From Pseudomonas caspiana (GTDB lineage: Bacteria; Pseudomonadota; Gammaproteobacteria; Pseudomonadales; Pseudomonadaceae), in NCBI RefSeq assembly GCF_002158995.1, contig NZ_LOHF01000017.1:78842-142841 (forward strand): DNA of 64,000 nt. Direction: 5' to 3'. The position numbers and the translations under genes are program-made. The notes under the pieces are model-generated. The model had not been told where the DNA came from. It searched no databases and saw only the letters and a list, made by a program, of their open reading frames with translations. Below, in pieces: positions 1 through 8,917 of this stretch (the first letter of the stretch is position 1; every line of letters starts with the position of its first letter).

Positions 1-91
1 ATACGAACCGAGCTTCTCGCGATAAACGATGATGCGGTCTGTCTGGGCAACCACAGCGCCTGAATCGCGGGCAAGCCTCGCTCCCACAGGA
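1..91. repeat. REP element cut by the window edge (GTGGGAGC class)
   Basis: The stretch ends in GCTCCCACAGG and contains CGCGATAAACGATGATGCG, almost the same text as the REP at 40069-40164. Its left arm lies outside the window. Only position and similarity support the call; no function is implied for the gene that follows. Confidence 0.6.
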
Positions 92-201
92 TCTGCGCCA
101 TTCTGAATTGACCTCCAGATCTACAACATTCGGAAACGTCCTATCGACATTACGTCATCTAACGTCTTCAATGTGGCCCAAGTCATTCAGGATCGCGGAC
201 G

Positions 202-2076
202 ATGAGCCATCAGTCACAATTCACCCTGCTTGGAAAGCGTCGATTCCTGCCGTTTTTCATCACCCAGTCACTTGGGGCATTCAACGACAACATCCTCAAG
301 CAATCGCTGATTCTGGCCATTCTCTACAAGTTGAACATCGACGGTGATCGCTCGATCTGGGTGAACCTGTGCGCCTTGCTGTTCATCTTGCCGTTCTTCC
401 TGTTTTCTGCACTGGCCGGGCAGTTTGGTGAGAAGTACGCCAAGGATGCGTTGATTCGTGTGATCAAGCTGGCCGAGATCGGCATCATGCTGGTGGGATC
501 GGTGGGGTTTCTGTTCGGACACCTGTGGCTGATGCTATTGGCGCTGTTCGCGATGGGGACCCACTCAGCGTTGTTCGGGCCGGTGAAGTATTCGATCTTG
601 CCGCAACACCTGCGAGAAGAAGAACTGGTCGGCGGCAATGGGCTGGTTGAAATGGGCACCTTTCTGGCAATTCTGGCCGGGACCATCTGTGCCGGCATCA
701 TCATGTCTACTGCGCATTACGAGATGTTCGTCGCCAGCGTGATGGTGCTGACTGCGTGTCTGGGCTACATCGCCAGCCATAGTATCCCGCGGGCCGCAGC
801 CGTTGCGCCGCAGATGAAAATCGAGTGGAACATCTTCACTCAGACCTGGGCCACCCTGCGCTTGGGGCTTGGCCAGACGCCAGCGGTGTCGCGCTCGATT
901 GTCGGTAACTCGTGGTTTTGGTTCGTCGGTGCGATTTACCTGACGCAAATCCCGTCCTACGCCAAAGAGTGGCTGTACGGCGACGAAACCGTGGTGACGC
1001 TGATTCTGACCGTGTTTTCCATTGGCATCGCAACTGGCTCGATGCTGTGTGAGCGCATGTCCGGACGCAAGGTGGAAATCGGTCTGGTGCCGTTTGGTTC
1101 GATGGGCCTCACGGTGTTTGGCCTGTTGCTGTGGTGCCATTCCGGGCAGATGCCGCAGAACGTCATGGCCAACGACTGGCTGGGCGTGCTGGGTTTCAGT
1201 CAGGCGTGGTGGGTGTTGCTGGACATTCTCGGGATCGGGATTTTCGGTGGCTTCTACATCGTGCCGCTGTACGCGTTGATTCAGTCCCGAACGCTGGAAA
1301 GCGAGCGCTCGCGGGTGATTGCTTCCAATAACATCCTCAATGCGCTGTTCATGGTGGTCTCGGCGATTGTTTCGATCTTGCTGCTCAGCGTGGCTCAGCT
1401 GTCGATCCCGGAGCTGTTTCTGGTCATCTCGTTGATGAACATCGCGGTCAACGTCTACATCTTCAAGGTCGTTCCCGAGTTCACCATGCGCTTCATGATC
1501 TGGCTGCTCAGCCATTCCATGTATCGCGTCAAACACCAGAATCTCGATCAGATTCCCGACGAAGGCCCGGCATTGCTGGTCTGCAATCACGTTTCTTTCG
1601 TTGATGCGCTGTTGATCGGCGGTGCGGTGCGGCGGCCGATTCGTTTCGTCATGTACTACAAGATCTACAACCTGCCGGTGCTCAATTTCATCTTCCGCAC
1701 TGCCGGGACCATTCCTATCGCCGGGCGCAGTGAGGACTTGCAGATCTACGATCAGGCGTTCAAGAAAGTCGCGCACTACCTGAGCGAAGGCGAACTGGTG
1801 TGCATCTTCCCGGAAGGCAAGTTGACCAGCGACGGCGAGATCGATCAGTTCAAAAGCGGTATGACGCACATTCTTGAGCAGACGCCGGTGCCGGTTATCC
1901 CAATGGCGCTGCAAGGCTTGTGGGGCAGCTTTTTCAGCCGCGCACCGGGTAAAGGCTTGTTCCGGCGCCTTTGGTCGCGGGTGACTGTGGTTGCCGGGCC
2001 GGCGTTGACCGGTGATGCCGCCGCCCCGGCAGCGGCACGCGAGCAAGTGGCGCTGTTGCGTGGGGAGTTGCGTTAA
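202..2076 (+). CDS. MFS transporter fused to PlsC-type acyltransferase (LplT-PlsC type)
   Basis: A 624-residue two-domain inner-membrane protein. Residues 1-420 form a 12-helix MFS domain beginning FITQSLGAFNDNILKQ, a signature of LplT-type lysophospholipid flippases. Residues from about 440 to the end form a PlsC/1-acylglycerol-3-phosphate acyltransferase domain with the catalytic HX4D motif in NHVSFVDALL, the FPEG box in IFPEGKLTSDGEI and the later VPVIPMAL block. The known logic of the family is import of lysophospholipid and re-acylation on the cytoplasmic face. The ATG is preceded by AGGATCG. The gene stands alone with REPs on both sides. The domain calls are firm; the substrate is inferred from homology. 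Confidence 0.88.
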   Translation: MSHQSQFTLLGKRRFLPFFITQSLGAFNDNILKQSLILAILYKLNIDGDRSIWVNLCALLFILPFFLFSALAGQFGEKYAKDALIRVIKLAEIGIMLVGSVGFLFGHLWLMLLALFAMGTHSALFGPVKYSILPQHLREEELVGGNGLVEMGTFLAILAGTICAGIIMSTAHYEMFVASVMVLTACLGYIASHSIPRAAAVAPQMKIEWNIFTQTWATLRLGLGQTPAVSRSIVGNSWFWFVGAIYLTQIPSYAKEWLYGDETVVTLILTVFSIGIATGSMLCERMSGRKVEIGLVPFGSMGLTVFGLLLWCHSGQMPQNVMANDWLGVLGFSQAWWVLLDILGIGIFGGFYIVPLYALIQSRTLESERSRVIASNNILNALFMVVSAIVSILLLSVAQLSIPELFLVISLMNIAVNVYIFKVVPEFTMRFMIWLLSHSMYRVKHQNLDQIPDEGPALLVCNHVSFVDALLIGGAVRRPIRFVMYYKIYNLPVLNFIFRTAGTIPIAGRSEDLQIYDQAFKKVAHYLSEGELVCIFPEGKLTSDGEIDQFKSGMTHILEQTPVPVIPMALQGLWGSFFSRAPGKGLFRRLWSRVTVVAGPALTGDAAAPAAAREQVALLRGELR

Positions 2077-2098
2077 GCCCACGCATTTGAATTCAGCC

Positions 2099-2189
2099 CT
2101 GTAGGCGCTCACGAGCAACGCGAGGCAGCGATGGCGGTGTATCAGACACACCGCCATCGCTGCCTCGCGTTGCTCGTGAGCTGCTACAG
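2099..2189. repeat. REPIN, class CTCACGAGCAACGCGAGGC
   Basis: A near-perfect inverted repeat opening CTGTAGGCGCTCACGAG and closing CTCGTGAGCTGCTACAG, with arms of about 40 bases around a short ATCAG centre. It lies 22 bp after the acyltransferase stop and may act as a transcript-end hairpin. Confidence 0.85.
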
Positions 2190-2227
2190 AAGATTGACGT
2201 AAGCGACAGCAGTGTCCGATCAATCGT

Positions 2228-2251
2228 TAAATTTTGTTTCTCTGTCCTCGT
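2228..2251 (+). promoter_or_regulatory. PvdS-dependent iron-starvation (IS) box of pvdA
   Basis: The sequence reads TAAAT, exactly 16 bases, then CGT, matching the known TAAAT-N16-CGT consensus for the ECF sigma factor PvdS. It lies about 70 bp before the pvdA ATG and just downstream of a REPIN. It predicts expression only under iron limitation via Fur and PvdS. Confidence 0.75.
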
Positions 2252-2321
2252 TTCCTACTGCAACAGGCCACCTTGCTGGCCATCGATTGACGAGCGGGCG
2301 ACATCTCCCGAGGACACTGGA

Positions 2322-3656
2322 ATGACACAGGCTCTTGTATCTGCCGTGGTTCACGATTTGATCGGTATCGGTTTTGGTCCATCCAATCTGGCACTGGCAA
2401 TTGCCCTGCAGGAGCGGGGTGAACGGGAGGGTGCGCTGGATGCGTTGTTCCTCGACAAACAGGCCGATTATCGCTGGCACGGCAACACGCTGGTGACCCA
2501 AAGCGAATTGCAGATTTCCTTCCTCAAGGATCTGGTCACGCTGCGCAATCCCACCAGCCCGTTTTCGTTCGTTAACTACCTCAAGCAACACGGTCGCCTC
2601 GTGGACTTCATCAACCTCGGGACGTTTTACCCGTGCCGGATGGAGTACAACGACTACCTGCGCTGGGTCGCGGCGCAGTTCAACGAGCAGAGCCGCTATG
2701 GCGAAGAAGTCACCGCCATCGAGCCGGTACTGCACAAACAGCAGGTCGAGGCGCTGCGGGTTATTTCCCGTGATACACAAGGCCAGAATCACGTACGGAC
2801 CACCCGTTCGGTCGTGGTCAGCCCTGGTGGTACGCCGCGTATCCCTGAAGCATTCTCCAGCCTGAAGGGGGACGCGCGAGTGTTCCACCATTCGAAATAT
2901 CTGCAGTCCATGGCCCAGCAAGCCTGCGCCCTTGGCAAGCCAATGCGCATTGCGATCATTGGCGGCGGGCAGAGTGCGGCCGAGGCCTTCATCGATCTGA
3001 ACGACAGCTATCCGTCGGTGCAGGTGGACATGATTCTGCGCAGCCCTGCACTCAAGCCTGCCGACGACAGCCCGTTCGTCAACGAGGTGTTCTCACCCGA
3101 ATTCACTGACCTGATGTTCAGCCAGAACGGCCAGCAGCGCGAACAGATGATTCGTGAATACCACAGCACCAATTATTCGGTGGTGGACATTGATCTGATT
3201 GAGCGCATTTATGGTGTGTTCTATCGCCAGAAAGTCTCCGGCATTGCCCGTCATACTTTCCGCAGCCTGACCTCAGTGCAGAACGCTAAGGCTACGGCCA
3301 ACGGTATTGAAGTGGCGCTGGGCAATCTGGCCAATGGTGAAAGCAGCGTGCAGACCTACGACGCCGTGGTCCTGGCCACCGGTTACGAGCGTCAGTTACA
3401 TCGCCATCTGCTGGAACCGCTGAGCGAGTACCTGGGGGATTTCGAAGTGGATCGCGACTATCGGATCAAGACTGACAGCCGCTGCAAAGCCTCGATTTAT
3501 ATGCAGGGCTTCTGTGAAGCGAGCCACGGTTTGAGCGACACCTTGTTATCAGTGCTGCCAATCCGTGCTGATGAAATTGCCGAGTCGCTGTACGCCAATG
3601 TGGTGCGGGCTGGGCGTGATCAGTCGGTGCTGGAGCGGTTGGTGGCGGTGGGGTGA
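2322..3656 (+). CDS. pvdA: L-ornithine N5-monooxygenase (pyoverdine biosynthesis)
   Basis: A 444-residue flavin N-hydroxylase, the usual PvdA length. It hydroxylates the ornithine side chain with FAD, NADPH and O2 so that N5-formyl-hydroxyornithine can enter pyoverdine. Visible motifs are the FAD loop GIGFGPSNLALAIAL near residue 17, the NADPH loop IIGGGQSAAEAF near 212 and the C-terminal LATGYERQ signature. GAGGACACTGGA precedes the ATG, and a PvdS box lies upstream. No other pvd gene is in the window, so the gene is separate from the peptide synthetases, as in several fluorescent pseudomonads. Confidence 0.95.
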   Translation: MTQALVSAVVHDLIGIGFGPSNLALAIALQERGEREGALDALFLDKQADYRWHGNTLVTQSELQISFLKDLVTLRNPTSPFSFVNYLKQHGRLVDFINLGTFYPCRMEYNDYLRWVAAQFNEQSRYGEEVTAIEPVLHKQQVEALRVISRDTQGQNHVRTTRSVVVSPGGTPRIPEAFSSLKGDARVFHHSKYLQSMAQQACALGKPMRIAIIGGGQSAAEAFIDLNDSYPSVQVDMILRSPALKPADDSPFVNEVFSPEFTDLMFSQNGQQREQMIREYHSTNYSVVDIDLIERIYGVFYRQKVSGIARHTFRSLTSVQNAKATANGIEVALGNLANGESSVQTYDAVVLATGYERQLHRHLLEPLSEYLGDFEVDRDYRIKTDSRCKASIYMQGFCEASHGLSDTLLSVLPIRADEIAESLYANVVRAGRDQSVLERLVAVG

Positions 3657-3726
3657 ATGCATCTCAATGAATAGGAATTGGATCTCTTGTGAGAGCACCT
3701 GCAATTAGCTGACTTGGGATGCTTTT

Positions 3727-3817
3727 CTGTAGGAGCTTACGAGCACCGCGAGGCAGCGATGGCGGTTAGTCTGACACACCGCTATCGCGGACTCGCGGTG
3801 CTCGTGCGCTCCTACAG
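3727..3817. repeat. REPIN, class GAGCACCGCGAGGC
   Basis: Inverted repeat from CTGTAGGAGCTTACGAGCACC to GTGCGCTCCTACAG with a central GTTAGTCTGAC. It lies between the convergent pvdA and aldo/keto reductase genes. Confidence 0.85.
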
Positions 3818-3895
3818 TTCCGTGTTTGCTTCGCGACATCGTGGCGTCAGAGACAGCTAGCTCCCACTGCTATCGCATTCCAAATCAGGTTCTGA

Positions 3896-4699
3896 TCAAT
3901 CCCATTTCGGCGCAAGGCTGGCAGGGCTGGTCAGGCGGTGGCCTCGATCCAGCGCTGCGATCTGCTCCATATCTTCGTCGCTCAGCTTAAGCTCGCGGGC
4001 CTTTAGGTTGTTCTCAAGGTTGCTGCGTTTGGTCGACGACGGGATCACCGCGTAGCCCAATTGCATCGCCCAGGCCAGCGTCACTTGTGCAGTCGAAGCG
4101 TTGTGGCGCTTGGCGATCTGTTCGATCACCGGGTCCTTGAGCACTTCTCCGTAGGCGAGGGTCATGTAAGACGTGATGTGGATACCCTGCTGTTTGGCAA
4201 AATCAGCCACCTTGCGGTTTTGCAGGTAGGGATGCAGCTCGATCTGGTTGGTCGCGATGTTCTCGGCACCCACCACTTCAATGGCCTCCTTCATCAACGC
4301 GATCGTGAAGTTGGAAATACCGATCTGTTTCGTCAGCCCCTGCTTTTTGGCATCCAGCAATGCTGTCATGAATTCCTTGACCGAGACTTTGCCTTCAGGT
4401 GATGGCCAGTGGATCAGCGTCAGATCCACATGATCAGTCTGCAGTTTTGCCAGACTTTCCTTGAGGCTGGGGATCAGCTTGTCGGCGGCGAAGTTGTCCG
4501 TCCAGATTTTGGTCGTGATAAACAGCTCTTCACGAGGGACGCCGCTTGCTGCAATGGCTTTACCGACTTCTGCTTCATTGCCATAGATCTGTGCGGTATC
4601 GATCACTCGATAGCCGACCTCCAGACCGTTGGTCACCGAGTCGATGACAACCTGGTCCTTGAGGCGAAAAGTGCCGAGGCCCAATGCTGGAATAGTCAT
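3896..4699 (-). CDS. dkgB: aldo/keto reductase, 2,5-diketo-D-gluconate reductase B type
   Basis: I place the start at the internal ATG at 4699, giving 267 residues, the usual DkgB length. The frame is open for 52 more codons upstream, but GGAG sits correctly only before this ATG and MTIPALGLGTF is the family N-terminus. The AKR catalytic tetrad is visible: Asp34 (RVIDTAQIY), Tyr39, Lys64 (ITTKIW) and His97 (IHWPS). Such enzymes reduce 2-keto acids, methylglyoxal and other carbonyls with NADPH in the cytoplasm. The real substrate cannot be read from sequence. The gene is monocistronic between REPs. Confidence 0.85.
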   Translation of the reverse strand: MTIPALGLGTFRLKDQVVIDSVTNGLEVGYRVIDTAQIYGNEAEVGKAIAASGVPREELFITTKIWTDNFAADKLIPSLKESLAKLQTDHVDLTLIHWPSPEGKVSVKEFMTALLDAKKQGLTKQIGISNFTIALMKEAIEVVGAENIATNQIELHPYLQNRKVADFAKQQGIHITSYMTLAYGEVLKDPVIEQIAKRHNASTAQVTLAWAMQLGYAVIPSSTKRSNLENNLKARELKLSDEDMEQIAALDRGHRLTSPASLAPKWD

Positions 4700-4883
4700 G
4701 TGCAGTGCTCCTTCAAATTGATTCAACAAACAATACGTGAGCTCAGTATCCCGACTCGGACTGCGGAGAAAAACAGTGGGACGGGAAAGGGATATTTGCC
4801 TGTGCGTCACGAATGAGCGTGTAAGATTGGTCAATAGAAGGCATTCAGGGTTCAAGATTTAGCTTATTCAGCAAACACAGGAA

Positions 4884-4973
4884 CTGTAGGAGCTTACGAG
4901 CACCGCGAGGCAGCGATAGCGTTTTGTCTGACACGTCGCCATCTTTTCCTTGCGGTGCTCGTGCGCTCCTTCC
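4884..4973. repeat. decayed REPIN, class GAGCACCGCGAGGC
   Basis: The left arm CTGTAGGAGCTTACGAGCACC is intact. The right arm has several changes (TTTTCCTTGCGG and terminal TCCTTCC instead of TCCTACAG), so this copy is decaying. Confidence 0.75.
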
Positions 4974-4983
4974 GAGGTTTTGT

Positions 4984-5565
4984 TCAAGTATCCATATTGA
5001 GAATCATGCAGGTCGTACTCCCAATCGCGTAGAGCCGGTCATCAACGTCGTATAGCCTGCCTTCGGCCAGGGCAGTTGAACGGCCGACGTGGAGCACTTT
5101 GCCTTCCGCGCGCACGGGGCCGACTGCATGGTTCAACGCTCTTACGTAACTGATGCGCAAATCCAGGGTGGTGTAGCCCTGACCTTTTTTCAGGAGGCTA
5201 TGGATTGCACAGCCCATGCACGAGTCCAGCAATGTCGCGGCGTACCCGCCATGCACGCTGCCGAGCGGGTTGTAGTGGCGTTCGTCAGGCGTCCCCTGAA
5301 AAATAAACTCCCCCGGCGACCAGCGCAGTGGGATGAAATCCATCAGCGCGCCAATGGGCGGACAGGGCAGATCGCCACGGCCGATGCCGTCGAAGAATTC
5401 TGAGGGTTCCAGGCTGGCTACTTCGGTCAGGCGCATCGTGCCCGCCGCACCCAGGCGTTCACGTATCGCCTGTTCTTCTTGTCGCCAATGGTTGAGTTTT
5501 TCTTCTCGGGACAGGGTCTGCATGGCGCGCGCTCCAGAGGCAATGACGGTTTGAATTACGGTCAT
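4984..5565 (-). CDS. PaaI-family (hotdog fold) acyl-CoA thioesterase
   Basis: 193 residues. The C-terminal 120 residues have the PaaI/YbgC hotdog pattern: NPLGSVHGGYAATLLDSCMGCA, then TTLDLRISYVRALNH and VRAEGKVLHVGRSTALAEGRLYD. The family hydrolyses acyl- or aryl-CoA thioesters, and the conserved Asp in LLDSCMG is the usual catalytic position. The N-terminal 60 residues are charged and helical. An alternative start at 5523 (MQTLSREEK) has a better-spaced GGAG eight bases upstream, whereas the start at 5565 has AGGA only three bases before it. The substrate is unknown. Confidence 0.78.
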   Translation of the reverse strand: MTVIQTVIASGARAMQTLSREEKLNHWRQEEQAIRERLGAAGTMRLTEVASLEPSEFFDGIGRGDLPCPPIGALMDFIPLRWSPGEFIFQGTPDERHYNPLGSVHGGYAATLLDSCMGCAIHSLLKKGQGYTTLDLRISYVRALNHAVGPVRAEGKVLHVGRSTALAEGRLYDVDDRLYAIGSTTCMILNMDT

Positions 5566-5706
5566 AATCCTGCTGTTTTATGATGAGCGCAATATTAAGG
5601 TGTGCATGGCCGCTCTCGGGCAATTTCATCAGGCCGGCGCGTGGAGCAAAGGCCGCAGAGCCGTTGGCGATCTACTATCGGGAAGGTGCGAGGGATGGAC
5701 GGCAGA

Positions 5707-6252
5707 TCAGCCCGGCTTTTTGTCGCAATCGACAGGGTCGCGCTTCACGAAATGCTTGTGCATGTCGGAGGTCAGCGTCTCGATACGTTCAGTCAGGCTC
5801 TTGGTCAACTCGGTGAGGCGAGTGTTTTGCTCCAGTAACCCAAGCATTTGCGCAGCAAGGTCTTCGCGGTGTTGGGCATCAGCATCCGCGTTGGCTTTGT
5901 CTCGGGCCGACTGGCGTGTTTGAGCCAACAGAATCAGTGGCGCGGCGTAGGCCGATTGCAGGCTGAACGCCAGATTCAGCAGGATGAACGGGTACAGATC
6001 GAATTGCGTCAGGCCTGTGGTGTTACACACCACCCAGAGCAAGACGATGACGGTTTGCGCACCGAGGAAAGCCGGTGTACCAAAGAAGCGAGCGAAGGCT
6101 TCGGCCTTGAGAGCAAACCCATCGTTGCCGAAAGTACTGGCCAGATGTGCGTGATTCTTGTGGAAGCGCAGATGGTCGACGATTTTCTTGCCGGTCGATT
6201 CTGTAGTTTTGCGAGGTTCGGAGGAGGGCGATTCAAATCCAGCGGAGTTCAT
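5707..6252 (-). CDS. DUF1003 family inner-membrane protein
   Basis: About 181 residues from the ATG at 6252, which has GGAA just before it; the frame is open 25 codons further. A soluble N-terminus is followed by the DUF1003 core: FGTPAFLGAQTVIVLLWVV (first helix), then FDLYPFILLNLAFSLQSAYAAPLILL (second helix), and a basic-acidic coiled region with repeated leucines (AQMLGLLEQNTRLTELTKSLTERI). This layout is typical of the family, whose biochemical role is unknown. It appears monocistronic. The fold call is good; I give no function. Confidence 0.8.
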   Translation of the reverse strand: MNSAGFESPSSEPRKTTESTGKKIVDHLRFHKNHAHLASTFGNDGFALKAEAFARFFGTPAFLGAQTVIVLLWVVCNTTGLTQFDLYPFILLNLAFSLQSAYAAPLILLAQTRQSARDKANADADAQHREDLAAQMLGLLEQNTRLTELTKSLTERIETLTSDMHKHFVKRDPVDCDKKPG

Positions 6253-6446
6253 GACGGTTTCCAGATTGCCGGGGCGTGCGGCCACTATAGGCGCTTCTGG
6301 GAGATACGGGCGCCGATAGATGTACACACTTTCGTAAGAGCGGCTTCAGCCGCGAGAGCGCATTCGCAGTCTCTGCCCACATTTGGGCAGGAACAACAGG
6401 CTCCCGGCTAAAGCCAGTCTTGCGGGCGACTCATCCAGGCAGGCAA

Positions 6447-6644
6447 TCAATCCGGATGCAATGGTTTGGACAGCAGCATGATGGCCGCGTAGTCATAGAC
6501 GTACTGGCGCCCGGCATGGCTGGTCTCACGTAACTGGTCGATCAGCAGTCGCTCTTTCTTGTTCAGGTATCTCAGCCCAGGGTGGTCACTTGACTTGAGG
6601 CGATCACGTTCATGGGCGTCAGGAAAAGCAATGACGTTAGTCAT
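6447..6644 (-). CDS. small conserved hypothetical protein (65 aa)
   Basis: 65 residues, starting MTNVIAFPDAHERDR, with a good GGAG nine bases upstream. It is soluble, charged and mostly helical (NKKERLLIDQLRETSHAGRQYVYDYAAIMLL). I do not recognise a named domain. A CTGCCCA/TGGGCAG hairpin lies about 50 bp downstream and could end the transcript. Length, SD spacing and codon use support a real gene. Confidence 0.6.
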   Translation of the reverse strand: MTNVIAFPDAHERDRLKSSDHPGLRYLNKKERLLIDQLRETSHAGRQYVYDYAAIMLLSKPLHPD

Positions 6645-6766
6645 GAAATATCTCCTACTTAGTGAGTCCTTGCTTCCGGTTATGTAGTCCCGGTCACTTT
6701 GTGTGGCGACGAGGCCACCTTACCCAGAAAAAGTTGGAGCGATCAACCCTGCAAATGAATAGCCGG

Positions 6767-7247
6767 TCACACTATCTGTGTGACTTCGAAGGTTTGGCTG
6801 CTGCCATTGACGTGGATTTCGAGCTCATCGCCCGCCAGTTTACCCAGCAGGGTCTGGCCCAATGGCGCACGGGCGGTAATCACTGTAATTGCGTGCGCGT
6901 CGTATTGAACCTTCAGACCAGCGGCATCAGGTCCCAGAAACAAATGCTGTTCAACGCCAATGATTTTCCAGTGTGATCAGGTCGCCGGGCTGAATCCCTT
7001 TGTGCTCGTTGAACGGTGCGAGCGCCAGCTTTTGATAGAGCATGAGCGACTGGCGAATTTCTTCCACACGCCTCGCCTGACCTGCAGCGAGGTAAGAAGC
7101 TTCCAGGCCCAGTGTGTCGTACTTGTTCTCGGCGATGTTTTCTTCGTGGGTCGCGGTTTCATAGGCGGTCTGCGCAGCGCGCTGGGCGATATCCAGGTCC
7201 ACTTCTAATTTGCTGATGATCAGTTGCAACACGTCTTGCTTGTTCAT
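6767..7247 (-). pseudogene. GreA/GreB-family transcription elongation factor, frameshifted
   Basis: The first frame (7247 down to about 6966) encodes an N-terminal coiled coil with the Gre tip pattern EENIAENKYDTLGLEAS, runs to GDLITLE, then stops after 98 residues. Directly downstream in the next frame lies the missing FKBP-like domain: VEQHLFLGPDAAGL, then ITARAPLGQTLLGKLAGD, ending FEVTQIV and a stop at 6767. Removing one A from the AAAA run at 6964-6967 (TTTT on the + strand) rejoins the frames as LEIIGVEQHLF, giving about 159 residues, the normal length. It is a recent single-base frameshift or a homopolymer error. It lies 3 bp after the 7251-7649 gene and probably shares its transcript. 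Confidence 0.82.
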
Positions 7248-7250
7248 GGT

Positions 7251-7649
7251 TTATCCGCAGAACTGGATGACATTGGCGCGGCTCTTTTCGCTGGGAGCGG
7301 TGCGATCCTGCTGCATCCAGAAGTTGCATTTGGGGCCATTGAAGTTTTTCTGCTGTTGTTCCTGAGCCTGCTCCCACGCCTGGCGAGCCTCGCTTTCACG
7401 CAGGCTTTGCTCATATTTTTCGAACATGGTTTTTTCCGCAGCGGGCGCCGGTTTGGTGACGGGCGGCGCGCTCAATTGAGCGGCGGCATTATTGATTACC
7501 TGAGTTTCGGCTGCGGGCAGAGCCTTGTAGAACAACATGCCGGTCAACACCACAGCGATAAAACCAAGCCAGATGCCAATGGCGATACAGGCGATCAGTT
7601 TCAGTGGGTGAACGGAAACATTCAGCTCGCGGCGATGGGAAGTAGGCAT
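7251..7649 (-). CDS. small single-pass membrane protein, unknown function
   Basis: About 132 residues from the ATG at 7649 (MPTSHRRELNVSVHPLK); the frame extends upstream without a good ribosome site. One transmembrane helix (LIACIAIGIWLGFIAVVLTGML) is followed by an Ala/Pro-rich stretch (AAAQLSAPPVTKPAPAAE) and a Glu/Gln-rich helix with three cysteine or tryptophan landmarks near the end (PKCNFWMQQD, NVIQFCG). The soluble part should face the periplasm. It is in one transcription unit with the Gre-family gene (3-bp gap) and divergent from earP. I do not recognise the family. Confidence 0.65.
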   Translation of the reverse strand: MPTSHRRELNVSVHPLKLIACIAIGIWLGFIAVVLTGMLFYKALPAAETQVINNAAAQLSAPPVTKPAPAAEKTMFEKYEQSLRESEARQAWEQAQEQQQKNFNGPKCNFWMQQDRTAPSEKSRANVIQFCG

Positions 7650-7767
7650 GGCAGGATCTCGGCGTTGACTGCAGATGCTGTGATTGTGCCATGAGCGAAG
7701 GCTGGTGAATGCCGGTTGTCTGAAGGACAATCGACGTTTTTTATCATCCAGCCTCAGGGAGCCGGAA

Positions 7768-8913
7768 ATGAAAGCCTCTTGGGACATTTTTTGCAGTGTC
7801 GTCGACAACTACGGCGACATCGGCGTGACCTGGCGTCTGGCCCGGCAACTAGTAGCCGAACATGGCATTAAGGTGCGACTGTGGGTCGATGATCTGGCTG
7901 CTTTCGTGCGCATCAGCCCTGGCGCTGATGCCGAGGCTGCGCAGCAGTGGCGCGAAGGCGTCAGCGTTCATCAATGGCCGAAGCAATGGCTGGCCACTGA
8001 TCTCCCAGATGTGATCGTTGAGGCGTTCGCCTGCCGTTTACCACCCGAGTACATAGACGCTATTGCGCAATGTTCGCCACGGCCGGTGTGGATCAATCTC
8101 GAATACCTCAGTGCTGAGGACTGGGTAAGCGGTTGCCATGGTCTGCCATCGGTGCAATCCAATGGCCTGCGCAAGTTTTTCTTCTTCCCGGGCTTTGTTC
8201 CGACCACCGGTGGCTTGTTGCGCGAGCGCGACTTGCTCATGACACGCCAGGCGTTTCAGCTGAGCAGGGAAGAGCGCCAAGGGTTCCTCCGGGCGCTGGA
8301 CGTTACGCCCGACGATACTGCGCGGCTGATTTCGGTATTTGCCTATGAGAATCCCGGCCTCGGTGCCTGGCTTGACGCGTTGGCTACCGATAACAAAGCT
8401 ACGCATTTGTTGGTGCCCGAAGGTCGTATTCTCGGTGATGTGCAACGCTGGCTGGAGGTGGACGGCTTGAAAGCCGGTGCACTGGAAAAACGCGGTGCGT
8501 TGATTGTCCAGGTGTTGCCGTTCGTCAGGCAGGAAGATTATGACCGCCTGCTGTGGTGTTGTGATTTCAACATAGTTCGCGGCGAAGACTCCTTTGTAAG
8601 GGCACAATGGGCGGGTCGACCGCTGCTCTGGCACATCTATGAGCAGGAGGATGATGCCCATTGGATCAAGCTCGATGCCTTTATGAAACACTACCTTGCA
8701 GGGCTCTCGCCCGATGCTGCCAAGGCTTTGAGCCGTTTTTGGCACACCTGGAATGCAGGTCATGAGGGGGCTGAAAGTTGGCATGCGGTTCTTGATCACT
8801 GGGATGAGATCAAAAAACACGGCGAGAACTGGTGTCTGCAACAAGCTTCCCATGCGGATCTTGCGACGACGCTGGTACTGTTTTGTGGAGTTTCGTATGA
8901 TACGCGGCCTTGA
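7768..8913 (+). CDS. earP: EF-P arginine rhamnosyltransferase
   Basis: 381 residues from the ATG at 7768, preceded by AGGGAGCCGGAA; the frame is open 28 codons further. EarP transfers rhamnose from dTDP-rhamnose to Arg32 of EF-P, which lets the ribosome pass polyproline stretches. The GT-B fold opens with SVVDNYGDIGVTWRLARQL and carries the two aspartates known as catalytic, Asp13 and Asp17. The nucleotide-sugar site is seen in FNIVRGEDSFVRAQWAGRP. The next gene on the strand is its substrate efp, 96 bp downstream, which strongly supports the call. Confidence 0.95.
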   Translation: MKASWDIFCSVVDNYGDIGVTWRLARQLVAEHGIKVRLWVDDLAAFVRISPGADAEAAQQWREGVSVHQWPKQWLATDLPDVIVEAFACRLPPEYIDAIAQCSPRPVWINLEYLSAEDWVSGCHGLPSVQSNGLRKFFFFPGFVPTTGGLLRERDLLMTRQAFQLSREERQGFLRALDVTPDDTARLISVFAYENPGLGAWLDALATDNKATHLLVPEGRILGDVQRWLEVDGLKAGALEKRGALIVQVLPFVRQEDYDRLLWCCDFNIVRGEDSFVRAQWAGRPLLWHIYEQEDDAHWIKLDAFMKHYLAGLSPDAAKALSRFWHTWNAGHEGAESWHAVLDHWDEIKKHGENWCLQQASHADLATTLVLFCGVSYDTRP

Positions 8914-8917
8914 GATT

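Noticed and set aside
565..2223. 552-residue open frame antisense to the MFS-acyltransferase gene
   Set aside because: It is a low-complexity, His/Arg/Gln-rich translation caused by GC codon bias of the real gene, with no family features.
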